A stretch of 64,000 nt of DNA, taken from positions 434,001 through 498,000 of the forward strand of contig WAID01000002.1 of assembly GCA_016584495.1 (NCBI GenBank), written 5' to 3'. Below are positions 21,260 to 31,938 of this stretch, in pieces. The notes under the pieces are model-generated. The model had not been told where the DNA came from. It ran no database searches and worked only from the letters and a program-made list of their open reading frames with translations. The position numbers and the translations under genes were made by a program. The DNA comes from Celoporthe dispersa. Its lineage: Eukaryota; Ascomycota; Sordariomycetes; Diaporthales; Cryphonectriaceae. Positions within the stretch are counted from its first letter, which is position 1. Each line of letters opens with the position of its first letter.

Positions 21260-24185
21260 GAGCAGGCACTCGTTGCCAGCCGCAGGTTCCAAAATATCAT
21301 GTGTTGGGACACAGATCTGACCTTGTGTGTTTACCATTGTGCCACAACACAAGATGGCAAAATGTCAGCAGAACCACCAAACCTTACCCCCCCCTCCCCC
21401 CCCGCAATTGGGCGTGCGTCAGTGCCATGCCTGCCCATGTGCGAAATCGACGGGTTCAAAAAAAAAACTGGGGCAGGTCGCTCCTGGGCGTTCGAAGCTC
21501 AGCCGCAGGTACAGACCCCACACGGGCCTGCACCGTGACTGCTATCTAATGGCCCATGCCCTTGCTGGGTGACATGTCTCTCTGGTGCCAACCCGTCGTC
21601 CGACCCGGTACTGCAGGTGGCCATACCATGTCGTGGAGGTCTCGCAGTGGTCGTCCGGCGAGCACCTGGATCGCGAGACCGACCGCAGGGGTACCATCGG
21701 GATTCGAGGGCTTAAGAGAGAGCCGGGCAGGGGTTCTGGCCGGGCCATCCTCACCACAGAGCATGATGCAGCGGCATGCCTGCCGTACAGCTGACACAAT
21801 CCACTGTCTGCTCACCAGCCCACCAGCGCGGCTGTTGGCCGACTATCGCGCCCGGCATAATTGTATGTACTGGTACTGTAGTCGCTGGCCCCCACCAGGC
21901 GCCGTTCCACAGTGATGTGATGACCCCATCCCTCTCCGCTGAGGCTCTCGTCGGACCTCGTGTCGCCGCCCCGCCCACAGCATGAAGAGCCCCGCATTTC
22001 CCATCATCACTGATGTGACTAGCAGTGGTTGCATGCTGCGTGCCGGCGGCAGATGCATGCCCAGCTCGACGCGTGGCGATTCGTCTGGTGCGCTGACGCT
22101 CCAGCTGAGGCAGCCTCTCTGCCAGCTCCGCCATTCGTCCGTCCAGTGCCGAGGTGCTTCGCGGGACCACACGCGAGCAGCCTGTGCCGAGGGCCTGGTC
22201 CCACGGCGGGCCAGTAGCAAGCAGTATCTGCTCTCCGTGGGCTTGCCGTGCCTATTCGCCTGTGAAGGTCTGCTAGCCTGTCCATCCATGGAAAACAGGC
22301 AGGGTGCTGCCCTGTCGCAGGCGGGTCAGGATACCGGGCCCAGCACAGATCACTATGCGAGATTGGATGCGGTGCACACCCGTCCAGCACCACCGCCACG
22401 GCGGGCCTCCTGGGGAGTAAGCCCATCCGTGGCATGCATCTGAGCATAGAGTCTGGTCACAGCAGAACAGGTATATCGATGATTAGTTTAAACCAGGGCC
22501 GGCTTGGCGAGCCGGACCCGACAGGCTGGGGCATCAGACCCCCGACATCTCGTCGACGAAGCTTGCTGCCAAAGATTTGAGCTAACAGCGGGTAGACCAG
22601 GACAGGCGTCCTTGGAAACACCCGCTGGAAACGCCGATTCAGCCTGCTCTCTTCCCGTGGCTGGCGTGGGGGCTCATTCCAAGATCGAAGTCCCGCCGTG
22701 TGCCGCCCTGTTCGAGATCCCAAGCTGGTGCTGCCGCTGGTCAGATCCCTCTGGCTGGGTGGTTGAGTTACCTTTGTGGGGTATATGTGCGCGCCCTGTG
22801 CTGACAGGCAAGGTGACGGGGCTGGAAGCCAGCCCCCCCCCAAGTGAGCTCCCCCCTCCTACCGCCCCCCAGTGCTCTGTGCACCTGACCCAGCTAGTGG
22901 CGCCTCTATTTGACGGCCTAGAGCAGCTTGTCGCATGGCGCCCGTGCCGAATATGCAGGTCGTCCAATTCGTCATCTGGTAGATAGCTGGGCAGACGTCG
23001 CTGCGGAGCCCAGACCAGGCTGGCCTTACACAATACTATTGTGCAAGAGGGCCGCCGAGGCCAGGGAATCAAAAGCTGCGGCGATATCGAGGGGCATGCA
23101 GGTTGCAGGATGACAAGAGCATGCCTAGTGCTCCTCCTCGTCGGCAAAATCATCAAGAGGGCAGTCCTCTGACTGGCCGTATGCTTGATCTAGACGCCCT
23201 TGGCCCCCCCCCAAAGACACACACACACACAGGTGAGGGGAGAGGCGGTCCTCTGGCTGGATGGCTCGGAGCGAGAAGGTCCAGAGTGTAAATTGAGCCG
23301 GCAAGGTCGAATTCTGCCTACAGCCTACGTGAGAGGGTCGGTCAGCCGAAGCTGATGGGACTGCTGTCGATGTACCAAAGACCATCCGGGTATAGCTGCA
23401 GCGAACGGGCCAGGACATCTGACACGTGACCGAACGAAGCTGCGCTCGTGTGTGAGACTGGGAAAATCCCCCATCGACACCAGCCGAGTCTGCATCACGC
23501 CTCTTGAGGGTGGGGGCGTCATCCGTGGATGTCGAAAGCAGAGTTTCTACCTCGGAGGGTGTTTGTCACCTGGGCGGTTGGGGGGGGGAGGGGGTGTCAA
23601 TACAGAGCGGGGAACAGCTGACACGAACGGAGAGAGAAGAAGAAAAAGAAGAAAAAGAAGAAATTAAGATAGATGATGCATCATTTGTGATGGTACATTG
23701 CGTCGTGATCGATTCTCAAATCCTGCCGCTCCTCAAGCCTACCGTCGCTTGCCATGGCTGTTCTGGAAGAGGGGGAACGGCAGAAACGGCTCACCTATGT
23801 ACACAAGTACAGGTGTGCCGCCATGGTGCCAGGCACGCAGGGGAAGTCTACTACTACTTACAACTACTTCTACAACTATGCTATACACCACAATATTATA
23901 GTGGTGGTGGTGGTGGTAGTAACCCCCCCCGGTCGGTTAGTGGCTGCCGATTTCGTCAGAGCTGTGCTCTGTACCCCACCTGACGGGCCAGGCTTGAGAA
24001 AAGACGGTCCCCTTTCTCCTTTCTCTCGCCTACAACTCTGGCCACCGCACACGAGAATCGCACACGAAAGAAGATGGTGAAATCCCATACAGCTCTGCGT
24101 CCAGACAATACCCAGAACATCCAACCCCCCCTCCCGGCTGAGACCAGCTGCTTCTTCTTCTTCTTCTGACTGACCACTGCCCCCC

Positions 24186-24822
24186 ATGCCTCCTGCAAAG
24201 GCGTCCCGTGCGACAGCCGCCGGGCACGAGGACTCCGAGTCGAAGCCGAGCAGCTCCAAGGAGAAGAACGGCCACGGCAGCGCGAACGGGAAGATGAGGC
24301 GGGTCGCCAGCTCGGCAGGTTCGAACCTCAAGGACGTGACGAGCGCTGCGAACCTCCCTCGCCGGCTCCTGAGCCCCCGACCAGCGCTCCGGCCGCCAAC
24401 CCAAGTGTGAGCGAAGAGAGCCCTCTCTGGAGACCTGATGTGGTCATCCGACCCCTAGCTAACCACTTCCTCTTGCCCTCCAGATCCAGTGGGTCACCTT
24501 CGACCGAGACTTCCTCCACCGGTACCGCCGCGAGCGCCACCTCAACGTCCCTGCCGCCTACGCGAGCGACTACCGCTCCTGGCTCCTGACGCGGCCGGGC
24601 GGCATCGGCCTGTGCTCTCCAACAGCTACCAGGAGAAAAGACCAGCGCCGCCAGGCCAGAGGGCAGCTGGTCAGCGCAGTGAGGAAGCACTTCAACAGCC
24701 AGGGCGTGCAGGAGAACGACGCCATCGTGGATTTCCTGCACCGCGTCAGGAAGGGGCGGCTGTCTAAGCTGAGCGACCTGCCCAAGGCGGGGAAGAAGCT
24801 GACGGACCAGGACAGGATATAA
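24186..24822 (+). CDS. SAP30-like subunit of the Sin3/Rpd3 histone deacetylase complex
   Basis: Two exons, 24186-24406 and 24484-24822, about 187 residues. Exon 2 reads IQWVTFDRDFLHRYRRE, then LTRPGGIGL, then QLVSAVRKHFNSQGVQEND and FLHRVRK. This is the order of the fungal Sap30/Sin3-binding domain, a subunit that docks on Sin3 and helps target deacetylase to chromatin. Exon 1 starts with the basic leader MPPAKASRAT and a KMRRVASSAGSNLKDVTSAA block. The frame of that block and the frame of the segment before the intron (EPPSPAPEPPTSAPAANPS) differ by one base, so one base is missing between about 24340 and 24352. Without it the protein would stop just after the splice site. The identity is firm for exon 2; the correction is inferred. 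Confidence 0.8.
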
Positions 24823-25819
24823 TAAAAAAGGGTCAATTTTTTTATACATGATACGACGATCATATGGAACATGGGAGAGCCTCTGCGGGGAGGGGGAGGG
24901 GAGTCTACCCACGCTCGAAGAGGAACCCGGGACACTCGAGTCTGACGATTACCACACACGCTATGAACTTTTGAAATTTCTATGGGACCAGCAGAAGGAT
25001 CTGGGAAGGCGTTTTTGGGGGGTGGGATGGGTTAGGCTCTTGTATTTAGTTTTACCATCGCAGCGTAGAGCTCACGCATCTGAGTATTTCTATTCTTATT
25101 TTTTATTCTCTGATCCATGCGATTGCTGTCCTACCGAACTTGTCCACCGTCGGCGGCGTACGGCCAATTCAATCCAATTTCAGGGAGACGCGCCCTCTCA
25201 GCGGACCAGACCCCCGATGCCGCGACCCCAATCCTTATCTTATCAGCGAGATGGCTACTCGGTGTACCTCTCCCACGACCTTTGCCAGCGACTTGTAGAG
25301 TTCAATTTCCACTTGTTTGACTATTACAGAAGATTTGAAAGAAATGAAATAAATCAAGGCTCTACTGAGGATAATAGAGCCATGGGTCTAAAGATGTAAT
25401 ACATGGAAAAAAGAAAACAAGAACAAGAAGCCAGGGTGAGAAAGGTCTCCCTTCCCAAAGTACCTCGACACTTTACACCCTCTGTGCCTGGACCTGTCTG
25501 GCCAATGACAGCGCCGCTGATACAGGTTCCGGGTCAGTCCAGTGGGTCCCGTCCCGGCGTCCCCCCCAGTCGCGATGTCATCAGCCGCGGGAGAAAATTC
25601 TCGAATAGCTGCAGGGCAAGAAGGGCAAAAAAAAAAAAAAGGAAAAAAAAAAAAAGCTTGCCAGACATTCTTTCCCTTTTGTAACAAAAAAGCTACACCC
25701 CTCCACCGCCTGCCTGTCCTCTATCACTGCCAGGGGCCTTCCACGGTCACGTCGGACCAGACGATCCAGCATCCTCTCTAAATGTTTCAACACTCCGGGC
25801 TGTCATTGGTTTTTCGGAA
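24823..25819. other. Intergenic region
   Basis: Nearly 1 kb between two plus-strand genes, with poly-A tracts at about 25627-25656 and T-rich stretches. No supported gene. It should hold the MDJ1 promoter. Confidence 0.6.
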
Positions 25820-27684
25820 ATGCAGCCCAGCATTATAAGTCGAGCGGCCGCAGCAGCACCCGCCGCCCGGCCGGCACAGATATGCGGCCGGGCGCTGAGG
25901 ACCTCGACGTCACGACGGCCGCAGGCGCGGAGGCTCAGCACGCTCGCCCCGACGGCGAGGCCTGCGAGAGACAGCTGTCGAGGAGATGTAGCGCGCAGCA
26001 GCCACAGGCGTCCTCGCGAAGGGTGAGTCCTGGCCACCACCACTACCAGCAGCACCAGCAGCAGCAGCACCTCTTTTTGCAACCTCCAGAGACTAACCAT
26101 ACCTGACTCTCTCTCTCTTCAGACCTTCCACGCGACAGCACGCGCCCAGGCGCCCATGAAGGATCCCTACCAGGCTCTGGGCGTCAACAAGAGCGCCTCC
26201 GCCTCCGAGATCAAAAAGGCCTACTACGGTCTCGCCAAGAAGTACCACCCCGACACGAACAAGGACCCCAAGGCCAAGGACCAGTTCGCCGAGGTCCAGG
26301 CGGCCTACGAGGTCCTGTCCGACCCGAAAAAGAAGGAACAGTACGACCAGTTCGGCGCCGCAGGGTTCGACCCCAGCGCTGGCGGCGGCAGCCCCGGCGG
26401 CGGTGACCCGTTCGGCGGCGGGAACCCGTTTTCCGGGTTCGGAGGAGGCCAGGGCGGGTTCGGCGGCGGATTCGGCGGCGCGGGAGGGTTTGGCTTCGAG
26501 GACCTCTTCAACCAGGCCTTTGGGGGGGGCGCCAAGGGGAGGGGCCGGAACCCGTTCCAGCAGGAGACGGCCGTGGTGGGCGACAACATCCAGGTGCAGA
26601 CGACGATATCGTTCCTCGAGGCGGCCAGGGGCGCGAGCAAGACCATCACCATCACGCCCATGGTGACGTGCGGTACGTGCAGCGGCAACGGGCTTAAGGC
26701 GGGCGCCAGGCGCACCACCTGCCAGAGCTGTGGCGGCAGCGGGACCCGGGTGCACTTCATGTCCGGCGGCTTCCAGATGGCCTCGACCTGCAACACCTGC
26801 GGCGGCTCCGGCACCACCGTGGCCAAGGGCTCGCAGTGCAGGACGTGCCACGGCGACGGCGTCGTGCGGGAGAAGAAGACCCTGACCGTGGACATCCCCG
26901 GCGGCATCGAGGACGGCATGAGGTTACGGGTCGACGGGCAGGGCGATGCGCCTGCCCTCGGCGCCTCGGGGGACGCGGGCGCGCGGGGCATCAACGGGGA
27001 CCTCTACGTGTTTGTGCGGGTCGCGCCGGACCAGAAGTTCAGCCGCGCGGGCTCCGACATCCTCTACACGGCCACGATACCGTTCACGACGGCCCTCCTG
27101 GGCGGAGACATCACGGTGCCGACGCTGGACGGCCAGGTCAGCGTCAAGGTGGCCACGGGCACAGCCACCGGCGACAAGATGACCCTGACGGGCATGGGCA
27201 TGAAGAAGCTGAGCGGCAGGCGCGGCGGCTCCGGAGACCTCAAGGTGGAGTTCAGGGTCAACATGCCCAAGTACCTGACGGCCAACCAGCGGACCCTGGT
27301 GGAGATGCTTGCAGACGAGATTGGCGACAAGACGGCCAAGAGGGTCATGCTGAAACCGTCTTCTGGATCAGCGTGAGTGGAATGCAATCCCCCAACCCCC
27401 CCCCCGGTGGCGCGGGCTCTCCCTTTTCAAGGTCCTGTGCCCTACATGATGTCTGTTGTCGTGCTGACCCGGAGCCTGACCATAGGAGCAGCGGCAGTGC
27501 ACCCACAGGTGAGGACCACAAGAACGAAGGGTTCCTGAAGTCGATATGGCACAACCTCACAAACCACCCGGCGCACCGCAAGCCTGACTCTGAGGGCCAG
27601 CCCGGCAGCAGCTCCACGACGCCCGACGGCGAAAAGACGCCCGACGGTGAGAAGAAGCCTGATAGTGACAAGAAGGAGTCATAA
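25820..27684 (+). CDS. MDJ1: Mitochondrial DnaJ (Hsp40) chaperone
   Basis: Three exons: exon 1 from 25820, exon 2 at 26123-27372, exon 3 at 27486-27684. The N-terminus is Arg/Ala/Ser-rich without acids, a typical mitochondrial presequence ending near SRRTFHATARA. The J domain follows (DPYQALGVNKSASASEIKKA, HPD in KKYHPDTNKD). Then come a Gly/Phe-rich region, four CxxCxGxG zinc repeats (CGTCSGNG, CQSCGGSG, CNTCGGSG, CRTCHGDG) and the substrate-binding domain. Type I J-proteins stimulate matrix Hsp70 (Ssc1) and hold unfolded imported proteins. Exon 1 is uncertain. The strong donor GTGAGT at 26023 gives the expected SSRR|TFHAT junction but needs one missing base at about 25950-25975. A weaker donor GTAGCG at 25988 keeps the frame without correction. 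The short third exon adds a Lys/Asp-rich tail. Confidence 0.92.
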
Positions 27685-28641
27685 CAGGGCGGAGGAGGCC
27701 TGGGCATGTACAAAAAAATGATCTCACGATGATAGAACCCTGCACCTCCCATCATATGTATGGGAAATTATATTGTTTGGCGCCCTGAGGGCCATCTCTC
27801 CTCAAAGAAACCTCGAAGCCAGAATCTGTCCAGAGGATAGGGGGACAAGTCAGTCTGGGAACCAGCCTCGCGGTGAACTGTAATCTGATGTGGATGTCTT
27901 CAAGTCGTGACTCTTTTTTTTTGGACAGCGCCTCATTGCATGTTTTAACCAGTCATCAATATGAAGGGAACATTGGCAGTGCGCTTAGAGCTGTGAGGAG
28001 ACCAGTGTCTACTGCACAGATCACTTTCCTTAGACAGGTGCCATCGTCCAAATGGTTTGCATTGTCATCACTGCCTTCTGCTTTATTCTAGCCTGAAAGG
28101 TTATTGAAATGGCCTGAACCCTCAGCCATATTAGCACCCTTCATCATCTTCACCAGCTTTCAGTTTCATCTTCCAAAGAAAAGAAAGAAAAAAAAACCCA
28201 TTTACCTCAAACTATGAAAGAGGGAGGTAACCACACATTCGTCAATATAATCCCCTGATCATGACCATTTGACACATCTCATTACAGTAATTTCATCATG
28301 CAGCAGTTCTTCCACCTTTTCTCCCTATGGGTGCACAGCACCCTTTCACCACTCAGCAACATCCGAAAAAACACACTTCACCCGCCCCAGGATCAGGTTC
28401 AGAAAAGAGCCTCTCCATGATACTTTAGATGATCATTTTCCCAGAGACAATAGAGACACAAAACTGACTCTTTTCACCAAACCCCCCCCCCCACTACCAA
28501 GCCCCACGATGGACCATCCTCCACCTTGAGGACCCTCACTCATCCCTGCGCCCGCGGCCCGATCCTTTTCGTTGTTTGAGTTGAGCGATCACTCGGACGG
28601 GATCGGTTTTCCGTCTCATAGCATCCCTGACTTCACCACCA
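27685..28641. other. Intergenic region
   Basis: About 950 bases, AT-richer than the genes, with poly-A runs and no open frame I can support. It holds the MDJ1 3' UTR. Confidence 0.55.
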
Positions 28642-29098
28642 CTACCACAGACACGTAACCGGAATGGCAATCAGCAGCTTCTCTTTTAAGTCTTGCGGGG
28701 CAACCACGAACTTGACCATCGGGTACTCTTCTTCCTCGCCTGTCCTCTTCTTGCCCAGTGCATGAAGCTGTGATTCGATGACCACAAAGGTAGTCTGGCT
28801 GGTTCGTGTGAGGTGATTGGTGGTGGACAAGGCCCAGCTGCTGGTCACTGGCTGGAAGGCCTGCCCCGATCGAGGTGGGAGACCCCTTTTCTTCATTGGG
28901 ATGAAGAGTAGTAATGATATGTTGTTCCGTCTGCATACCAATGGCGTGGCATGCCGATATGGCAACGAACGTGCTTCCCGTGTTGATGAGTCTGATATTC
29001 AAAAGGAAAAGAAAACAAGAAAGGAAAAAAAAGAGTTAGAACGCCCTCCCATATGCTTGCTGGCTGTCGTCTGTCTGTGCTGCGGTCATCCTCCTCAT
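28642..29098 (-). CDS. Possible small spliced gene, unrecognised
   Basis: A tentative model. Three exons on the minus strand could be joined in frame, from the ATG at 29098 to the stop at 28642, about 104 residues. The middle part is hydrophobic (INTGSTFVAISACHAI), and the C-terminal exon is a plausible protein (VIESQLHALGKKRTGEEEE, MVKFVVAPQDLKEKLLIAI). The first splice donor (GTTCTA) is weak. The start lies only 16 bases beyond the stop of the upstream Zn2Cys6 gene on the same strand, which argues against an independent promoter. No family is recognised. It may instead be 3' UTR sequence. Confidence 0.2.
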
Positions 29099-29113
29099 TA
29101 CGTACAAATTTGA

Positions 29114-31938
29114 TCAGCGGGGACCTTGTCCCGGATACCCCGTCATGTGTTGCGGCGAGAAGTCGTATCCACCAGGCGGCATAAACCCGCCGTTCCATGG
29201 AGGCATATTGTTCCAGTCTATGACGCCGAGATCCACGTCCGGCATCATAGACGAGCCGAACATCTGCTGGCCCATCCCGCTGAAGCCTGAGCCAAACAGC
29301 GCGCCCGCCATCGGGTCCATTCCGCCGGACCCAGGGGGACCGGTGACCATCGGCGGCGAGCTAGTCGTGCTGCTGTGCATGTCCATGTCTGACGAGGTCT
29401 GCTGCGGGTGCTGCTGGTGGTGCTGGTGTTGCTGCTGCTGGTGGTGATGATGTTGTTGTTGTTGTGAGGCGACAGTGTAGTTCTCGCCAGCCGTGCCGGT
29501 GCTCGTGTTAGCGCTGCCCTTCCTGTTGGGCTGTGCCTCCCTGTTCTCAGACCTCATCTTCTTCAGCACCTCCCGCAGGACGGTGACCAGCCTCGGCTGC
29601 GGCAGGGGCCTGCCCAGCTGTGCCTCTGCGGCCTCGTGCGCCTCCCACGCCCTGAGCAGCGTGCTCCCTATGGCAGTGTACATGGGGCTCTTGAGGTTGT
29701 CTATCATCCTCCTCTTCTCGTGATTATCGATGATGGCGGCCCAGGCGCGGTCGCACAGGTCGCCCGTAGTGACGTAGCGGAGCTCCGTGGCCAGGAAGGC
29801 GAACGGCGGGAAGGGGAAGTGCATGAGCGTGTACCACTTGAAGCGGCGCAGGGGCTCGTCGCCCTGGATCACGTTGTCGTACTCGATGACCTGGATGGCC
29901 TCGGTGAAGATGGCGTCGCGGATGGCGCGGTCGGGCGCTGGCATGGAGTTGGGGTCGGGAAATCGCTGGAGGTAGCCGCGGGAGAAGTAGTCAATGACGC
30001 GGAGCTTGCAGATCGCCTGGCGGGTCATCAGGAAGGTGAAGAAGTGTAGGGGGATTTTGTTATCGCAGTGGTTCAGGTACGTCGCCTCTAGGTACTCGAT
30101 GTAACTGTCCAGGCCCGCCAGGGGCAGATTGTGCCGGGTGGCATTCGTGAACACGTCGGACGAGACGGGAGAGGGACTGTAGTGCCAGGTCTGTTTACCG
30201 CCCGAGGAGTTCCCAGCCAGGTTCGCAACAGGGCGGGCGCCCTCTGGATCTGCAGCCCTCGTCAACTCGAACCGTGTAAGGCTGAAGAGCATCTCCGTGG
30301 GGCCACCGTGAGGCTGGACGGGCTCCTTGGCATTCACGTGGAGGTCGGGATCGTTGATGTTCAGAGGCAATCTGCAGTCCCCTCTGCTCGACGACAGGGC
30401 AGTGATTGTGGATCCTGTTATCTCTGCAATCCTCTTGTCGAATATGACGAGCTGCCACCACAGGCGTCGTCGGAGCTCTACCTCGAATGGTGGAAAGCGG
30501 AACTGTTCAGCATCTTGATGCAGTCCCATCCGGTTCGCCACCCGGACAGCGATCCCTATCAAGCAGAAGAGTGCTCGTGGGTCGACATTCTGGCGCACGG
30601 CGATCTGGCCTCAAGTCAGCAGGCTATAATTCAGAGACATGGAGGGGAGACCCAAGAGTGGGGGGAAGGAAGAAGAGGGACAGGCTCACCAGGTATGTGA
30701 GAAAGGCCTGAAGGACGACGATATCCGGACTTCGCATAAAGCCGGCGTTGATCAGTGCCTGCTGGGTGGCACGATGGAACCTGTGCATCATCCGGTTCTT
30801 GTCTTCCTTGAACGTCTCCAGCACCTCGTCGTCCGTGAGAGAGAGGAGGGCGATGTAGTAGATGCTGAACAACAAAGCCTCGAGCGGCCTCGGGATCTTG
30901 GCGGTATTCGCTGCTGCTTCTATGAGCTGGCTCTGCAGGGTTGGCGTGTGAATGAGCTTCAGGAGCGGGTTGACATTGTCCAAGTAGACCTGCCACAGCT
31001 GGAAGATCTGCACAGTAGGTGGATGCAGGTCGGTGATGGACATGATGGAACCGCCAATGGCGAATGGAAAGCCGTCTGACCCGTCGAACATCTTATCAAA
31101 TGCTTGATGGATCAAGGGGCCGTCAGAACCATCATCCGAGGAATCCCGAAATTGAAAGTCCTGGCTTTTATACTATTGATTTCATAAGTATCAGCAACGC
31201 CCCTGTATCGTGCATAGTCTCTGAAGGAGCATAGAGGGACGGAGGGAGGGACGGAGGGAGGGAGGGAGAGAGAGAGAGAGAGAGAGAGGTCATGATCCCG
31301 AGAGCACAATGGTCATGTATCGAGATCGTTACAGGAAATATCAAGAAGAGCAGGGCAATACAAACATCTTTGCTGTAGGCAAACCATTTCGGGTGCCTGA
31401 GACTTGACTGTCAGCCACTGCAGTAAAAGAATCATGGTAAGCACAGCAGGGTCTCGGGCCTCTCCTACCTCTCGCCATCTTTACCAGTTGATGATGGAGA
31501 CGTCTTTAACCCCTCAACTTGAAAACAGACGACAGGTCAGCCAGCCGTCAGCGGCGTGTACAGTGCCTTGGCGGTAGAATCCCTGGGCAGCAGGTTGTAC
31601 TTACTGCCGTGCTCAATCTCGTCCACCTCGTCGATGGCTGATGGGTCAGAGGACCGCAGAGACTGGCCGATAGGCTCAAAGTCGACACCATGCTGGCTGA
31701 GCAGCGACTCGTACTTCTTGACACGGTCGATGAGCTCTCTCTCATGCGGCCTCTTCTTGCGCCGGCGGGGCGGCTGGGGAGGGACCACCTTGCACTCGAC
31801 GCCGGCCTTGACGCAGTTGGCGCACGGCTTGTTCTTGTCACAGCGGACCTTCCTCTGCTGACAGAGCACACAGCTGTGGCCTCTGGTGAGCTTGATCGAG
31901 GGCTCGTGTGCAACGACAGCCGACTGCGCCTGGCCCAT
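29114..31938 (-). CDS. Zn(II)2Cys6 fungal transcription factor
   Basis: The binuclear zinc cluster has exact C-x2-C-x6-C-x5-C-x2-C-x6-C spacing (C23, C26, C33, C39, C42, C49 from the ATG at 31938). It is followed by a basic PPRRRKKRPHERE linker and a short coiled coil. The fungal-specific regulatory domain follows (QVYLDNVNPLLKLIHTPTLQ, LEALLFSIYYIALLSL, ANRMGLHQD, ELRRRLWWQLVIFD). The C-terminus has Gln/His runs and a Met/Gly-rich tail. Proposed exons: 31605-31938, 31485-31517 (33 bases), 31362-31417, 30690-31160, 29114-30604. The two small middle exons are inferred from splice signals and phase. The N-terminus may extend to an ATG at 32041 (MAQTFQRE, then NNIGR and a Gln run) if one extra base in the T-run 32017-32019 is an error. 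It probably binds DNA in the nucleus; targets are unknown. Confidence 0.83.

Larger units (their letters stand above)
18684..24185. other. Gene-poor region rich in simple repeats
   Basis: About 5.5 kb without a gene I can support. It holds a G-run (about 18727-18741), GT tracts (19044-19085, 20156-20193), a GA tract (20369-20416), a long A-run (21239-21259), and many short A, T, C and G runs. The middle part, about 21.5-23.2 kb, is GC-rich with open frames on both strands, but these match no domain and lack splice structure. It may carry regulatory DNA or non-coding transcripts. Confidence 0.55.

Noticed and set aside
24315..24335. GGTTCGAACC resembling a tRNA T-loop
   Set aside because: Lies within the coding first exon of the SAP30-like gene, with no cloverleaf around it.
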